Assembly: GCF_020544465.1 (NCBI RefSeq)
Contig: NZ_CP066126.1
Location: 4,774,001-4,838,000, forward strand
Reading direction: 5' to 3'
Source: Chromobacterium rhizoryzae
GTDB taxonomy: Bacteria > Pseudomonadota > Gammaproteobacteria > Burkholderiales > Chromobacteriaceae
Length of the DNA stretch: 64,000 nt
A program made the position numbers and the translations under genes. Each line of letters starts with the position of its first letter. Within the stretch, counting starts at the first letter, position 1. Under the pieces are notes generated by a model that did not search any database, was not told the origin of the DNA, and was given only the letters and a program-made list of their open reading frames with translations. Below, in pieces: positions 15,942 to 25,963 of this stretch.

Positions 15942-16285
15942 AACGCGTCGCCGGCCTTGGGCCGCGAGCCTAACTTGCCCTGGGCCTTGAACAGACTATC
16001 GACGTTTTGTGCCGTGCCCGCTTGTTGCAATTGGGCCAGCCGAGCATCGAAGCGCTGATTCAGCGCGTCCAACGCCGCTTGCTCGCGCTGCTTCAGCGCC
16101 TGAATGGCATCCTCCAGCCGCCGGTAGGTGGCGGCGTCCAGCAACACCATCTCCACGGTCGAATGGTTGGTGACAGCCACGCTGCCCTGTTGATGAACCA
16201 GGCGCACGACCTCCCCCCATTTATTTTTGACCTGAGAGGCGTTTTGACGCGGCAAGGCGTCCAAGCTGGGCAATTCCGTAATCAT
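15938..16285 (-). CDS. Phd/YefM-like antitoxin
   Basis: 115 residues. The N-terminal half (RQNASQVKNKWGEVVRLVHQQGSVAVTNHSTVEMVLLDAATYRRLED) is a Phd/YefM fold with the usual strand-helix-strand order; the C-terminal half is a Gln/Ala-rich helix that could wrap around the toxin. As the first gene of the pair it probably binds its own promoter. It overlaps the zeta-like gene by four bases. Confidence 0.65.
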   Translation of the reverse strand: MITELPSLDALPRQNASQVKNKWGEVVRLVHQQGSVAVTNHSTVEMVLLDAATYRRLEDAIQALKQREQAALDALNQRFDARLAQLQQAGTAQNVDSLFKAQGKLGSRPKAGDAF

Positions 16286-16474
16286 CGCAGCCCACCGGGA
16301 AAATAATGACGATAAGGCAATAATAGCCCCAATCTAAAAAAATGTCTTTTTTAGCCATTTTTACCGGCCATATGCGGCTGAGAAAGCGCAGGATGCACAC
16401 GCAACAAGTCGCACTCACCGTGCGACGGCTCACGACGCGCGGCGCGTTTTGAACAGCGGCTGACGCGGCCATGA

Positions 16475-16502
16475 AAAAAGCACCGCCTAGGCGGTGCTTT
16501 TT
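16475..16502. terminator. Bidirectional intrinsic terminator
   Basis: A perfect 28-bp palindrome: A-run, GCACCGCC, centre TA, GGCGGTGC, T-run. It ends transcripts in both directions, serving the M48 peptidase gene on the minus strand, 20 bases after its stop. Confidence 0.9.
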
Positions 16503-16522
16503 CATGTGCGGGCGGATGCCGC

Positions 16523-17266
16523 TTACATGCTCTGGATCTGTTTTTCCAGTTTCACCGCGCGGTCGCCCGGCGCCGGGTGGCTGGACAGCAGGCTGCTGTC
16601 GTTGCCGTACAGATCGGCCAGCTTGCGCAGCGCGGCCGGACCGCCTTGAACGTTGTAGTTGTGACGCTTGAGGAAGCCCACCGAGTAGCCGTCGGCGTCG
16701 CTTTCCTGAGACTGGGAGAACTGCGCGTTCACCACGGCTTCGGCGAAGCCGCCGAGCTCGGATTCGGACAAGCTGCTGGCGACGCTGTTGCCGCTGCCGG
16801 CCGCGCCCTTGCGCGCCGCGGAAGTGGCGTAGGCCAGTTGCATGGCTTTCTTGGTGTGGCCCAGTTTCACATGGCCGATTTCATGACCGATGACGAAGCG
16901 CACTTCGTCGTCGTTCATCTTGTCCATCAGGCCGCTGTACACGCGTACGGTGCCGTCGGCCATCGCGAAGGCGTTGACTTCCTTGGTCAGATAAACCTTG
17001 AAGTTCAGCTTGGTGCCGTCTTCGCTGTCCAGGCCCTTAACCATCTTGGCCAGGCGCTTGGAATAGGCGTTGGAGGCCGGAGCCACCTTGTTTTTCTTGT
17101 CCATCACAACGCTGGATTCGGCGGCCATGGCTTTGACGTCGGCGTCGCTGAGGGTGGCGGACTTCACCAGGTCGGAGCCGGCGCTGATCATGGAGCCCAG
17201 ATCGAAAGCGTGCACCGGGGCGGAAAGGCAAGCAGCAGCCAGAACGGTCAGAGCGAATTTTTTCAT
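16523..17266 (-). CDS. M48-family metalloprotease, LoiP/YggG-like
   Basis: 247 residues with a signal peptide (residues 1-20, ending VHA). Zinc site H128-E-I-G-H132 in FVIGHEIGHVKLGH, third ligand in SQESDADGYSVGFL. The family cleaves misfolded or outer-membrane proteins in the periplasm. Unlike Escherichia coli LoiP there is no clear lipobox, so it may be soluble. The upstream gap carries two AATTTACAAAT direct repeats 13 bp apart (17283, 17296) that could be regulatory. A strong palindromic terminator follows. Confidence 0.88.
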   Translation of the reverse strand: MKKFALTVLAAACLSAPVHAFDLGSMISAGSDLVKSATLSDADVKAMAAESSVVMDKKNKVAPASNAYSKRLAKMVKGLDSEDGTKLNFKVYLTKEVNAFAMADGTVRVYSGLMDKMNDDEVRFVIGHEIGHVKLGHTKKAMQLAYATSAARKGAAGSGNSVASSLSESELGGFAEAVVNAQFSQSQESDADGYSVGFLKRHNYNVQGGPAALRKLADLYGNDSSLLSSHPAPGDRAVKLEKQIQSM

Positions 17267-17442
17267 TGTGTCAGTCTCATTTAATTTACAAATTCAATTT
17301 ACAAATAAAGCAGACGGATGCTATCCGCTTTGCCTTCTCTTGAAAAGCGATTGGCATAACTCCCACCCATTGCCGATTCACGCCCCCTCAGACCTTATCG
17401 CCGGCAAGCCCTTGCCAACGCAAAGGTTTTTCCGGAACCGCT

Positions 17443-18288
17443 CTAGACCGGCGGCGAAGCGGGCTGCGAATGGTTGTCGCGGCGACGCAACGCATCCGAA
17501 CCATTGGCGGACACGCCCCGCAGCGCCGGACACGCATGATCTTGCAATTCCTCGACCGAGGCGCGGTTGGCGCCGATCAGACTCGCGCGGCTGCTCAGCA
17601 GAATGAAACCGTCGCGGCCGTCGGCCAGCCGCGTCGCCACCAGCGCCAGGCCGTAGCGGCCCATGTCCAGGCCGGCCTCCGGCTGTCCGGCCGCCAGCGC
17701 CTTGAACGGGTCCACCTCCGGGCCGCCATCGGCCTTGGCCGCCACCGCGCGCGCCCAATAGGCGTGGCCCTGCAGCTCCACCGGCAGCTCGCGCCACTCC
17801 TCGCTCAGGCTGTCCTTCAGGTCCTCCAGCTGCTGGCGCACGGTGGCGTCGGTGCAGGAGATGTGGATGTGCAACTGATTCTGGGTGCGTCCGTACTGGG
17901 AATTGATGGTCAACGACAGCAGTTCGCGCGGAATCGGCCGGCCGTAGCGCTGCTCCAGAAAGCCGCGCGCGCGCCAGGCCGCCCCCCAGTAATCCGGCGC
18001 GCGCTCGCTCAGCAGCTCCGGGCTTTCGATGCCGCTGACGCGGACGGTGGGAATCAGCAGGTATTGCAGCCAGCCGTTGCGGTCTTTCAGCACCGCGTAG
18101 CCGCCGGCCTCGCCGCTGCCCGGCTCCACCGCGGCGCAGGGCGCCGGCTGGCCGCTCGCCTGCTGATTGGGCAGGCATTGCCGGCTGACGATATTCCACA
18201 AAGCGTCGGAATCGGCCCACAACAGCGCCGAGTACCCCAAGGCCAGCGCGGCCAACAGGCCGGTGGCGATTTTGAGCGTGGTTTTCAT
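17443..18288 (-). CDS. cdh: CDP-diacylglycerol diphosphatase
   Basis: 281 residues. A single N-terminal membrane segment (TTLKIATGLLAALALGYSALLWA) anchors it to the inner membrane. The HIT-like motif LTINSQYGRTQNQLHIHISC carries the catalytic His pair, and ALWNIVSRQCLPNQ near the N-terminus is typical of Cdh. It hydrolyses CDP-diacylglycerol to CMP and phosphatidate. The start at 18288 gives the usual N-terminus; the open frame extends upstream without support. Confidence 0.88.
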   Translation of the reverse strand: MKTTLKIATGLLAALALGYSALLWADSDALWNIVSRQCLPNQQASGQPAPCAAVEPGSGEAGGYAVLKDRNGWLQYLLIPTVRVSGIESPELLSERAPDYWGAAWRARGFLEQRYGRPIPRELLSLTINSQYGRTQNQLHIHISCTDATVRQQLEDLKDSLSEEWRELPVELQGHAYWARAVAAKADGGPEVDPFKALAAGQPEAGLDMGRYGLALVATRLADGRDGFILLSSRASLIGANRASVEELQDHACPALRGVSANGSDALRRRDNHSQPASPPV

Positions 18289-18349
18289 GTTTGGATTTTT
18301 ACTTGATACCACTCCGCCACTATAGCGAAGGCCGGGCCCGGACATGAAA

Positions 18350-18371
18350 AAACCGCCCCTAGGGGCGGTTT
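18350..18371. terminator. Palindromic terminator between cdh and opp operon
   Basis: AAACCGCCCC-TA-GGGGCGGTTT arrangement, perfect over 22 bp. It lies downstream of oppF and upstream of cdh on the minus strand, so it ends the opp transcript. The centre is CTAG, as in the terminator at 16475. Confidence 0.85.
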
Positions 18372-18391
18372 GGCGCGGGACAGGGTCCGGC

Positions 18392-19376
18392 TCAGGCCAG
18401 CAGGCAGGAAGACTGACTCTGCTCGCTGACGCGGCGCAGCGGCGTGGCCTGCTGAGCGCAGCGCGTCTCCGCCTGCGGGCAACGGGTGCGGAACACGCAG
18501 CCGGACGGCGGATTGATCGGGCTGGGCAGGTCGCCTTGCAGGATCTGGATCACCTTGTTCTTTTCCAGCTTCGGGTCCGGGATGGGAATCGCCGACAGCA
18601 AGGCGCGGGTGTACGGGTGCGAAGGCGCGTCGTACAAGGCGGACTTTTCCGCCAGCTCCATTTCGCGGCCCAGATACATCACCAGGATGCGGTCGGAGAT
18701 GTGCTTGACCACGGCCAGATCGTGGGCGATGAAGATCAGCGCCAGCCCCATCTCACGCTGCAACTCCTTGAGCAGGTTGATGATCTGCGCCTGGATGGAC
18801 ACGTCCAGCGCCGACACCGGCTCGTCGCAGATGATGAGCTTGGGCTCCAGGATCAGCGCGCGGGCAATGCCGATGCGCTGGCACTGGCCGCCGGAGAACT
18901 CGTGCGGATAGCGGTTGATCATCTGCTCGCGCAGACCCACCTTGGCCATCATCGCCTTGACCCGGCGCATCACTTCCTCCGGACCCAGCTCCGGCTTGTG
19001 CACGCGCAGCGGCTCGCCGATGATGTGGGCCACCGTCATCCGCGGATTGAGCGAGGCCAGAGGATCCTGGAAGATCATCTGGATGTCCTTGCGCACCGCC
19101 AGCCAGTCCTTGTCGCTGCCCTTGCGCAAATCCTTGCCCATCCAGACGATTTCGCCGTCGGTGGCGGGAATCAGATTCAGGATGGCCCGGCTGAGCGTGG
19201 ACTTGCCGCAGCCGGATTCGCCCACCACGCCCAGGGTTTCCCCGGCGTAGAGGTCAAAGCTGACGCCGTCCACCGCTTTCAAGGTTTTCTTGGGGCTCCA
19301 CGGCCAACTGTCGTTGCCCTTGACCTGGAAGTGCACTTTGACGTCGCGCACCGAAAGAATGGCCTGTTTGGCTTGT

Positions 19377-19384
<8 letters not shown>
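18392..19384 (-). CDS. oppF: Oligopeptide ABC transporter ATP-binding protein OppF
   Basis: 330 residues. Walker A GESGCGKST, Q-loop MIFQDPLASLNP, signature LSGG-type (EFSGGQCQRIGIARAL), Walker B LIICDEPVSALD, and the C-terminal oligo/dipeptide extension with Cys cluster (CVFRTRCPQAETRC). It pairs with OppD to power uptake. Its start overlaps the oppD stop by eight bases. Last gene of the operon, ending before the palindromic terminator. Confidence 0.93.
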
Positions 19385-20378
<994 letters not shown>

Positions 20379-20396
20379 AGTGGTTCTACCTCGGGC

Positions 20397-21311
20397 TCAT
20401 CGATCTTTCGGGTCCAGCGCGTCGCGCAGGCCGTCGCCGATATAGTTGGCGCAGTACAAGGTCAGCGACAACATGCCGGCGGGGAACAACAGCTGCCATG
20501 GCTGGGTTTCCATGGTCTTGGTGCCGTCGCCGATCAACACCCCCCAGCTGGTCATCGGCTCTTGCACGCCCAGGCCCAGGAAGGACAACACGGATTCGGT
20601 CAGAATCACGCCCGGCACCGTTACCGTAGTGTAGATCACCACGATGCCCAGCAGATTGGGCACGATGTGGCGGGCGATGATGGTGGAGGTGGACACGCCG
20701 ATGGCGCGCGCGGCCTCCACGTACTCCTTGGACTTGATCGACAGCGTCTGGCCGCGCACCACGCGCGCCATGTCCATCCAGCCCAGGATGGTGATGGTCA
20801 GCACCACCAGATAGAACTCGCGGCCCAGCAGGGTCACCATCAGGATGGCGATCAGCAGATAGGGCACCGCGTACATCATGTCCACGATGCGCATCATCAG
20901 ATTGTCTATCTTGCCGCCGAGGAAGCCGGCGCTGGCCCCCCAGAGCACGCCGATGATCACCGCGGCGACGGTGGCCAGCGCGCCCACCATCAGCGAGATG
21001 CGGCCGCCGATCAGGGTGCGCACCAGCAGGTCGCGGCCCAGGTCGTCGGTGCCGAACCAGTGCATACCCTGCCAGGTGGGCGCCAGACTGATGGCGTCCC
21101 AGTCGGTGTCGTCATAGGTATGGGGCAGGAACATCGGCCCGAAAATACAGGCCAGCACGATCAACGACAGGATGATCAGGCTGACCACGGCCGCGCGGTT
21201 GCGGAAAAAGCGGATGCGGGCGTCGCGCCACGGGCTGCGTCCCTCTACGGCGGCGTCGTCCAGACGGGTCTCCAGCGCGATCGCCGCTTGCTTCTGTTTG
21301 CTTCTCAACAT
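20397..21311 (-). CDS. oppC: Oligopeptide ABC transporter permease OppC
   Basis: 304 residues with about six membrane segments. A cytosolic N-terminal tail precedes VVSLIILSLIVLACIFGP; the EAA loop reads EYVEAARAIGVSTSTIIARHIVPN. Contains LAPTWQGMHWFGTDDLGRDLLVR, typical of OppC/DppC. The ATG at 21311 is chosen as the OppC-like N-terminus (MLRSKQKQ). Confidence 0.92.
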   Translation of the reverse strand: MLRSKQKQAAIALETRLDDAAVEGRSPWRDARIRFFRNRAAVVSLIILSLIVLACIFGPMFLPHTYDDTDWDAISLAPTWQGMHWFGTDDLGRDLLVRTLIGGRISLMVGALATVAAVIIGVLWGASAGFLGGKIDNLMMRIVDMMYAVPYLLIAILMVTLLGREFYLVVLTITILGWMDMARVVRGQTLSIKSKEYVEAARAIGVSTSTIIARHIVPNLLGIVVIYTTVTVPGVILTESVLSFLGLGVQEPMTSWGVLIGDGTKTMETQPWQLLFPAGMLSLTLYCANYIGDGLRDALDPKDR

Positions 21312-21336
21312 GGGAAATCCTTCGCGGTCACGCGCG

Positions 21337-22257
21337 TCAATAGCGAATCTTGGGATCGAGGAAGGCGTAAGCCAGATCGACCAGCAGATTGAGCAGCACG
21401 GCAATCACCGTCACCAGCACCACCAGGCCCAGCACCAGCGTGTAGTCGCGGTTGGCCGCGCCGTTGACGATGAGCTTGCCCAGGCCGGGCAGGGAGAAGA
21501 TGGACTCGGTGACCACGGCGGAGGTGATGGAGGAGATGGTCAGCGGCCCCAGCAGCGTCACCACCGGCATCAAGGCCGGCTTCAAGGCGTGGCGGACGAT
21601 GATGGTGCGCATCGGCAGGCCCTTGGCGCGCGCGGTGCGGATGAAGTTGCTGCCCAGCACCTCGATCAGGCTGCCGCGCATCACCCGGCCGATGGTGGCC
21701 ACGTTGATGAAGGTCAGCAGCGCCACCGGCAGGATCATGAAGCGCGGATCGAAATCGTTCCAGCCGCCGGACGGCAGCCATTGCAGGGTGACGGCGAAGA
21801 TCAGCACCAGCACCGGGCCGATGATGAAGGACGGGAAAGCGCTGCCCATATTGCTGATCAGCATCACCAGGTAATCCACCGCGCTGTTCTGACGCAACGC
21901 GGCGACGATGCCCAGCGCCACGCCTATCACCAGCGAAATCAGGATGGCGCTGCCGCCTATCGCCGCCGACACCGGCAGCGCCTTGGCCACCAGATCGTTG
22001 ACGCTCCAGTCCGAATAACGGAAGGAGGCGCCCAGATCGCCTTGCAGCAGGCTCTTCAGGTAATACAGGTATTGCTGCCACAGGGGCAGGTCGAGATGGT
22101 ATTTGGCCTGCAGATTGGCCAATACCGCCTCGGAAACTTTGCGCTCCCCGTCAAAGGGGCCGCCAGGGGTCATGTGCAGCAGCAGATAACAGACGGTGAT
22201 GACGGCCAACACGGTGGGGATCGTCAACAGCACGCGTCGTAAGGTGTAGGACCACAT
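21337..22257 (-). CDS. oppB: Oligopeptide ABC transporter permease OppB
   Basis: 306 residues, six membrane segments. N-terminal YTLRRVLLTIPTVLAVITVCYLLLHMTPGGPFDGER is highly typical of OppB; the EAA loop is NFIRTARAKGLPMRTIIVRHALKPAL. Separated from oppA by a 235-base gap with two strong hairpins. Confidence 0.93.
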   Translation of the reverse strand: MWSYTLRRVLLTIPTVLAVITVCYLLLHMTPGGPFDGERKVSEAVLANLQAKYHLDLPLWQQYLYYLKSLLQGDLGASFRYSDWSVNDLVAKALPVSAAIGGSAILISLVIGVALGIVAALRQNSAVDYLVMLISNMGSAFPSFIIGPVLVLIFAVTLQWLPSGGWNDFDPRFMILPVALLTFINVATIGRVMRGSLIEVLGSNFIRTARAKGLPMRTIIVRHALKPALMPVVTLLGPLTISSITSAVVTESIFSLPGLGKLIVNGAANRDYTLVLGLVVLVTVIAVLLNLLVDLAYAFLDPKIRY

Positions 22258-22347
22258 TGCAAATTACTCCGACTCGCCGCGCCCGCCGCGCCGGCGCAAT
22301 GCGCGGGCTGCGGACGGACCAACGGCGATTGACACCGACAGTCACGG

Positions 22348-22468
22348 GCGGGCGGCGCCGTCAGCGACGGCCGCCCGCTCAACACACCGGGGTTGCCCCC
22401 GTTTCCAGATCAGGGCCGAACGCGCGTCCGCCCACGCGCCTCCGGTCCCCTGCGGGACGGGAGGCGTT
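22348..22468 (-). terminator. Hairpin pair between oppA and oppB
   Basis: Two stable stems lie in the gap: 22348-22362 with 22366-22378 (GCGGGCGG and CCGTC paired, small bulge) and 22434-22468 (around GGTCCC/GGGAC). They may protect the oppA message or let only part of the transcripts pass to oppBCDF, giving excess binding protein. Confidence 0.5.
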
Positions 22469-22492
22469 CAGGCGTCGGCGCGAGGCCGGCGA

Positions 22493-24109
22493 TCAATGCT
22501 GGATGATGTAGAGTTCCTTGCTGCGGTAGCGATCCACCGGGTTCTTCAGCGAGTAGCCGCCCACATACGGTTTCACCAGGCGCGGCAGCGTGTACTGCAG
22601 CACCGGGATCATCGGGTAGTCGTCCATCGCCAGCTTGGTGGCCTGAGTCAGCAATTGGGTGCGCTTGGCTTGATCGGTGCTTTCATTGCCCTGCTTGATC
22701 AACTCTTCCGCTTTCTTGTTGCAGTTGAAGTTGTCGTTCTGGGTATTGCCGCACTGGACCAGCGCCAGGAAGGTGGTGGCGTCGTTATAGTCGGCCAGCC
22801 AGCCGTTGCGCGCCACCTGGTAGTCGCCGTCGTGGCGTTTCTTCAGGAAGACCTTGAACTCCATGTTTTCCATGGAGGTGTTGAAGCCCAGCTTGCTCTT
22901 CCACTCGGAGGCCACAAAGATGGCCATCTTCTTGTGGTAGTCGCTGGTGTTGTAGGACAGCTTGAGCGTGGTGCCCGGCTTGACGCCGGCCTGGGCCAGC
23001 AGCTTCTTGGCCTCGTCCACGCGCTTGGCCATCGGCCATTGCGCCCAGTCGTAGCTGGTCGGCAGGCCGCCGTGCACGCCTTTGACCATCACGCTATAGG
23101 ACGGCAGCTGGCCGTCGCCGGTGATTTTCTTAGCCATCAGGTCGCGGTCCACCACCATGGACAGCGCCTTGCGCACGCGCACGTCCTTCAGCAGCGGATC
23201 CTTGTTGTTCAGGCTGTAATAGCGCAGACCCAGGATGGTGGAGGTTTTCAGATCCTTGGGCATGGCGCTCTTGAGCTTGTCGAAGCTGCCCGGCGGGATC
23301 TCGTAAGTCATGTCGGTCTGACCGGACTGGTACAGCTTCTGGTCGGCGTTCTGGTCTTCGATGGGCAGGAAGCTGACGCGGGTCAGCTGCACGCTCTTGG
23401 CGTTCCAGTACTGCGCGTTCTTCTCGATCACCACCTTGCTGTTGACTTGCCAGTCTTTCAGCACGAAGGGGCCGTTGCTGACCATCTTGCCCGGCTTGAC
23501 CCAGTCCTTGCCGAACTTGTCGATCACCGCCTTGGGCGCCGGGCCCAGCTGGGCGTTGGACATCAGTTCCGGCAGGTAGGACACCGGGAAGGCGGTGTCC
23601 ACTTGCACGGTGTATTTGTCCAGCGCCTTGACGCCGATGGCGGTCACCGGCTTCTTGCCGGCCACGATGGCCTCGCCGTTCAGGAAGAAGATGCCGAAGG
23701 TGCCGGCGTAGGGAGCGGCCAGCTTGGGGTCCACCAGGCGGCGGATGCCGTAGACGAAGTCGTCGGCGGTGACGCCGCTGCCGTCGGACCATTTGGCGTT
23801 CTTGCGCAGCTTGAACACCCAGGTGGTGGGCGCGGTCTGTTTCCAGGACTCGGCCACGCCGGGCTGCAGCCTGCCTTCGTTGTCGGTGGCGGTCAGGCCT
23901 TCGAACAAGTCGTGGGTGATGATGTTGGCGGGCACGCCCTCCACCACCATGGGATCCAGCGATTCCGGTTCGGAGCCGTTGGAGCGCACCAGTTCCTGCT
24001 TGGCGGCCAGCTTGGTGCCCGGCGGCACAATGGCGGCCAGGGCCGCGCCGGAAGTCAGGGCCAGCGCCACGGCGGCCGTGATTGTCTGTAGCGATTTTTT
24101 ATCAGCCAT
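22493..24109 (-). CDS. oppA: Periplasmic oligopeptide-binding protein OppA
   Basis: 538 residues with a signal peptide (KKSLQTITAAVALALTSGAALA). Family 5 binding-protein signature AESWKQTAPTTWVFKLRKNAKWSDGSGVTADDFVYGIRRL, followed by the NGWLADYNDATTFL segment of OppA. No lipobox, so soluble periplasmic. First gene of oppABCDF; captures oligopeptides. GGAGAG lies before the start. Confidence 0.93.
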   Translation of the reverse strand: MADKKSLQTITAAVALALTSGAALAAIVPPGTKLAAKQELVRSNGSEPESLDPMVVEGVPANIITHDLFEGLTATDNEGRLQPGVAESWKQTAPTTWVFKLRKNAKWSDGSGVTADDFVYGIRRLVDPKLAAPYAGTFGIFFLNGEAIVAGKKPVTAIGVKALDKYTVQVDTAFPVSYLPELMSNAQLGPAPKAVIDKFGKDWVKPGKMVSNGPFVLKDWQVNSKVVIEKNAQYWNAKSVQLTRVSFLPIEDQNADQKLYQSGQTDMTYEIPPGSFDKLKSAMPKDLKTSTILGLRYYSLNNKDPLLKDVRVRKALSMVVDRDLMAKKITGDGQLPSYSVMVKGVHGGLPTSYDWAQWPMAKRVDEAKKLLAQAGVKPGTTLKLSYNTSDYHKKMAIFVASEWKSKLGFNTSMENMEFKVFLKKRHDGDYQVARNGWLADYNDATTFLALVQCGNTQNDNFNCNKKAEELIKQGNESTDQAKRTQLLTQATKLAMDDYPMIPVLQYTLPRLVKPYVGGYSLKNPVDRYRSKELYIIQH

Positions 24110-24829
24110 CTCGCCTACTCTCCTAAGTATTGCCGCTCCCGTCGACTATCGCGGGGCGATCAGAATCTTCACTCGATTGTATCCAGAGTGGTTGGCGGCC
24201 ATTATGCGCTGAGGATTTTGAATACTTCAAGTGCTAAGCACGGCGCGACGGCGGGCGATTTAACGTTTTTGTCGCAAATTGACTATCCTTGCCCGCATTA
24301 GCTGTCACAGCTTGCTGATTTCACATTGTTTTTCCACCATTATTTCGTTTCTCATTCTAAAAATTAATGCCTCTCATACGCATTGCTCATGACATTGAAA
24401 ATAAGCCTATACAATTACCCCGTTCAAATATTACAAAAAGCTTATTTTTAATTTGCCGGCTTTTCCCAAAATCATTAACGCTTTTGCGCTTGGCGAAAAC
24501 GGAAGGGCTTGAGTAAGCTCGATCCGACGCATGCCGCGCGCCAGCCCCGCCCCCCGGCCCCACGCTCATGAGCCCAGGCCGCGCCGCCAACGCATCTTCC
24601 TGATCCGCAAGCCTTATTCGGCCCTATCATTCCAATATGCGGACAGAATCCGGCCCGGTTTTCCGGGCCGCGCGACCAGCGGCGGAGGGACGCCCTGGAA
24701 ACGCGGCCCGCCGCCGGACGGATGTCCGCGGCAAGCGGCGACGCCGGCATGCGCCAGCAGGTATCGATGGGACGACGCCTGGCATCCACACGGCGGGCTA
24801 GGCGCCCGCCCCAAGAGCGAGAAGAAAAG
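24110..24829. other. 720-base gap between oppA and the efflux genes, no gene seen
   Basis: The stretch 24200-24480 is clearly richer in A and T than its surroundings and probably carries the oppA promoter and leader. The stretch 24490-24829 returns to high GC. Frames open on both strands here are short or lack ribosome sites. I see no tRNA or convincing terminator. Confidence 0.5.
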
Positions 24830-25963
24830 ATGAAGAAACGAGTCGTTGCAAGCGCTGCCGCGCTTGCTCTGGCTGCGGCCGGCCTGGCCGGCTGGTATGG
24901 CTCCAGGACGAGCGCCGCCGCGTCCAAAACCGCGGCGCGCCCGCCGATTGCCGTTGGCATCGCCAAAGTGGCGGCGGAGGATCTGCCGATGGAACTGAGC
25001 GCCACCGGCAATGTCACCGCCATTGAAAAGGTGGAGGTCAAGCCGCAGGTGTCCGGCGTGGTGGCCAAGGTCCACGTCAAGGAAGGCCAGAGCGTAAGCC
25101 CGGGCCAATTGCTGTTCACGCTGGACGCGGCGGCGGAAACCGCGCAGCTGAAAAAGGCTCAGGCGCAGACGCTCAGCGACCAGGCCCAGCTGAAAAACGC
25201 CGAACGCGACCTGGCGCGCAGCCGCGACCTGCTGGCGAAAAACTTCGTCTCGCAAAGCGTGGTGGACGCCAACCAGTCCAAGGCCGACGCGCTCAGCGCC
25301 ACCGTGGCCGCGGACCGCGCCCAGGTGGAGGCGGCCCGCGTGGCGCTGGACTACAAAACGCTGCGCGCCTCCATCGGCGGACGCATCGGCGTGATCGGCG
25401 TCTATCCGGGCACCCTGGTGCAGCCGGGCATGGCCGCGGCGATGCTGACCATCACCCGCATTCATCCGATCAACGCCACCTTCACCCTGCCCGAGCGCGA
25501 ACTGGGCGCGGTGCGCGCCGCCGAGGCCGCCGGCAAGCTGCTTGTGCGCGCCACGCTGCCGGACAGCGGCGACAGCGTGGACGGCAAACTGGTTTTCATC
25601 GACAGCGCGGTGGACAGCGCCAACGGCACGTTGACGCTGAAAGCCGAGTTTTCCAATCCGGACGGCAAGCTGTGGCCGGGCCAATTCGTCACCGTCTCGC
25701 TTAACGCTGGCCGCTACCGGCAGGCCACCACCATTCCGGTGGCGGCGCTGCTGACCGGGCCGGAAGGCAAATTCAGCTACGCGGTGCAGGCCGACGGCAG
25801 CGTCAAGCGCGTGCCGGTGGAACTGCTGGCCATCCATAAGGAAAAAGCCGTCGTCAAAGGGCTGAGCGTAGGCGAGGCCGTGGTGTCCAACGGCGGCCTC
25901 AACCTGCGCCCAGGCGACAAGGTGCGCGCGGCCGCGGCCGGCCCGGCCGGCGGAGGCCAGTGA
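24830..25963 (+). CDS. RND efflux periplasmic adaptor subunit
   Basis: 377 residues. N-terminal membrane anchor or signal (VVASAAALALAAAGLAGWYG), split lipoyl domain (VEVKPQVSGVVAKVHVKEGQSVSPGQLLFTLD), a coiled-coil hairpin (about residues 100-160, AQAQTLSDQAQLKNAERDLARSRDLLAK) and a beta-barrel. It bridges the inner-membrane pump and an outer-membrane channel. The ATG at 24830 follows GAAGAAAAG. The stop overlaps the start of the pump gene by one base. Confidence 0.9.
   Translation: MKKRVVASAAALALAAAGLAGWYGSRTSAAASKTAARPPIAVGIAKVAAEDLPMELSATGNVTAIEKVEVKPQVSGVVAKVHVKEGQSVSPGQLLFTLDAAAETAQLKKAQAQTLSDQAQLKNAERDLARSRDLLAKNFVSQSVVDANQSKADALSATVAADRAQVEAARVALDYKTLRASIGGRIGVIGVYPGTLVQPGMAAAMLTITRIHPINATFTLPERELGAVRAAEAAGKLLVRATLPDSGDSVDGKLVFIDSAVDSANGTLTLKAEFSNPDGKLWPGQFVTVSLNAGRYRQATTIPVAALLTGPEGKFSYAVQADGSVKRVPVELLAIHKEKAVVKGLSVGEAVVSNGGLNLRPGDKVRAAAAGPAGGGQ

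Noticed and set aside
16221..16505. 94-codon minus-strand frame between the antitoxin and the M48 gene
   Set aside because: It runs through the palindromic terminator and overlaps the antitoxin in another frame, with no ribosome site.
22496..24091. 531-codon frame opposite oppA
   Set aside because: Shadow; oppA on the other strand has signal peptide and family motifs.
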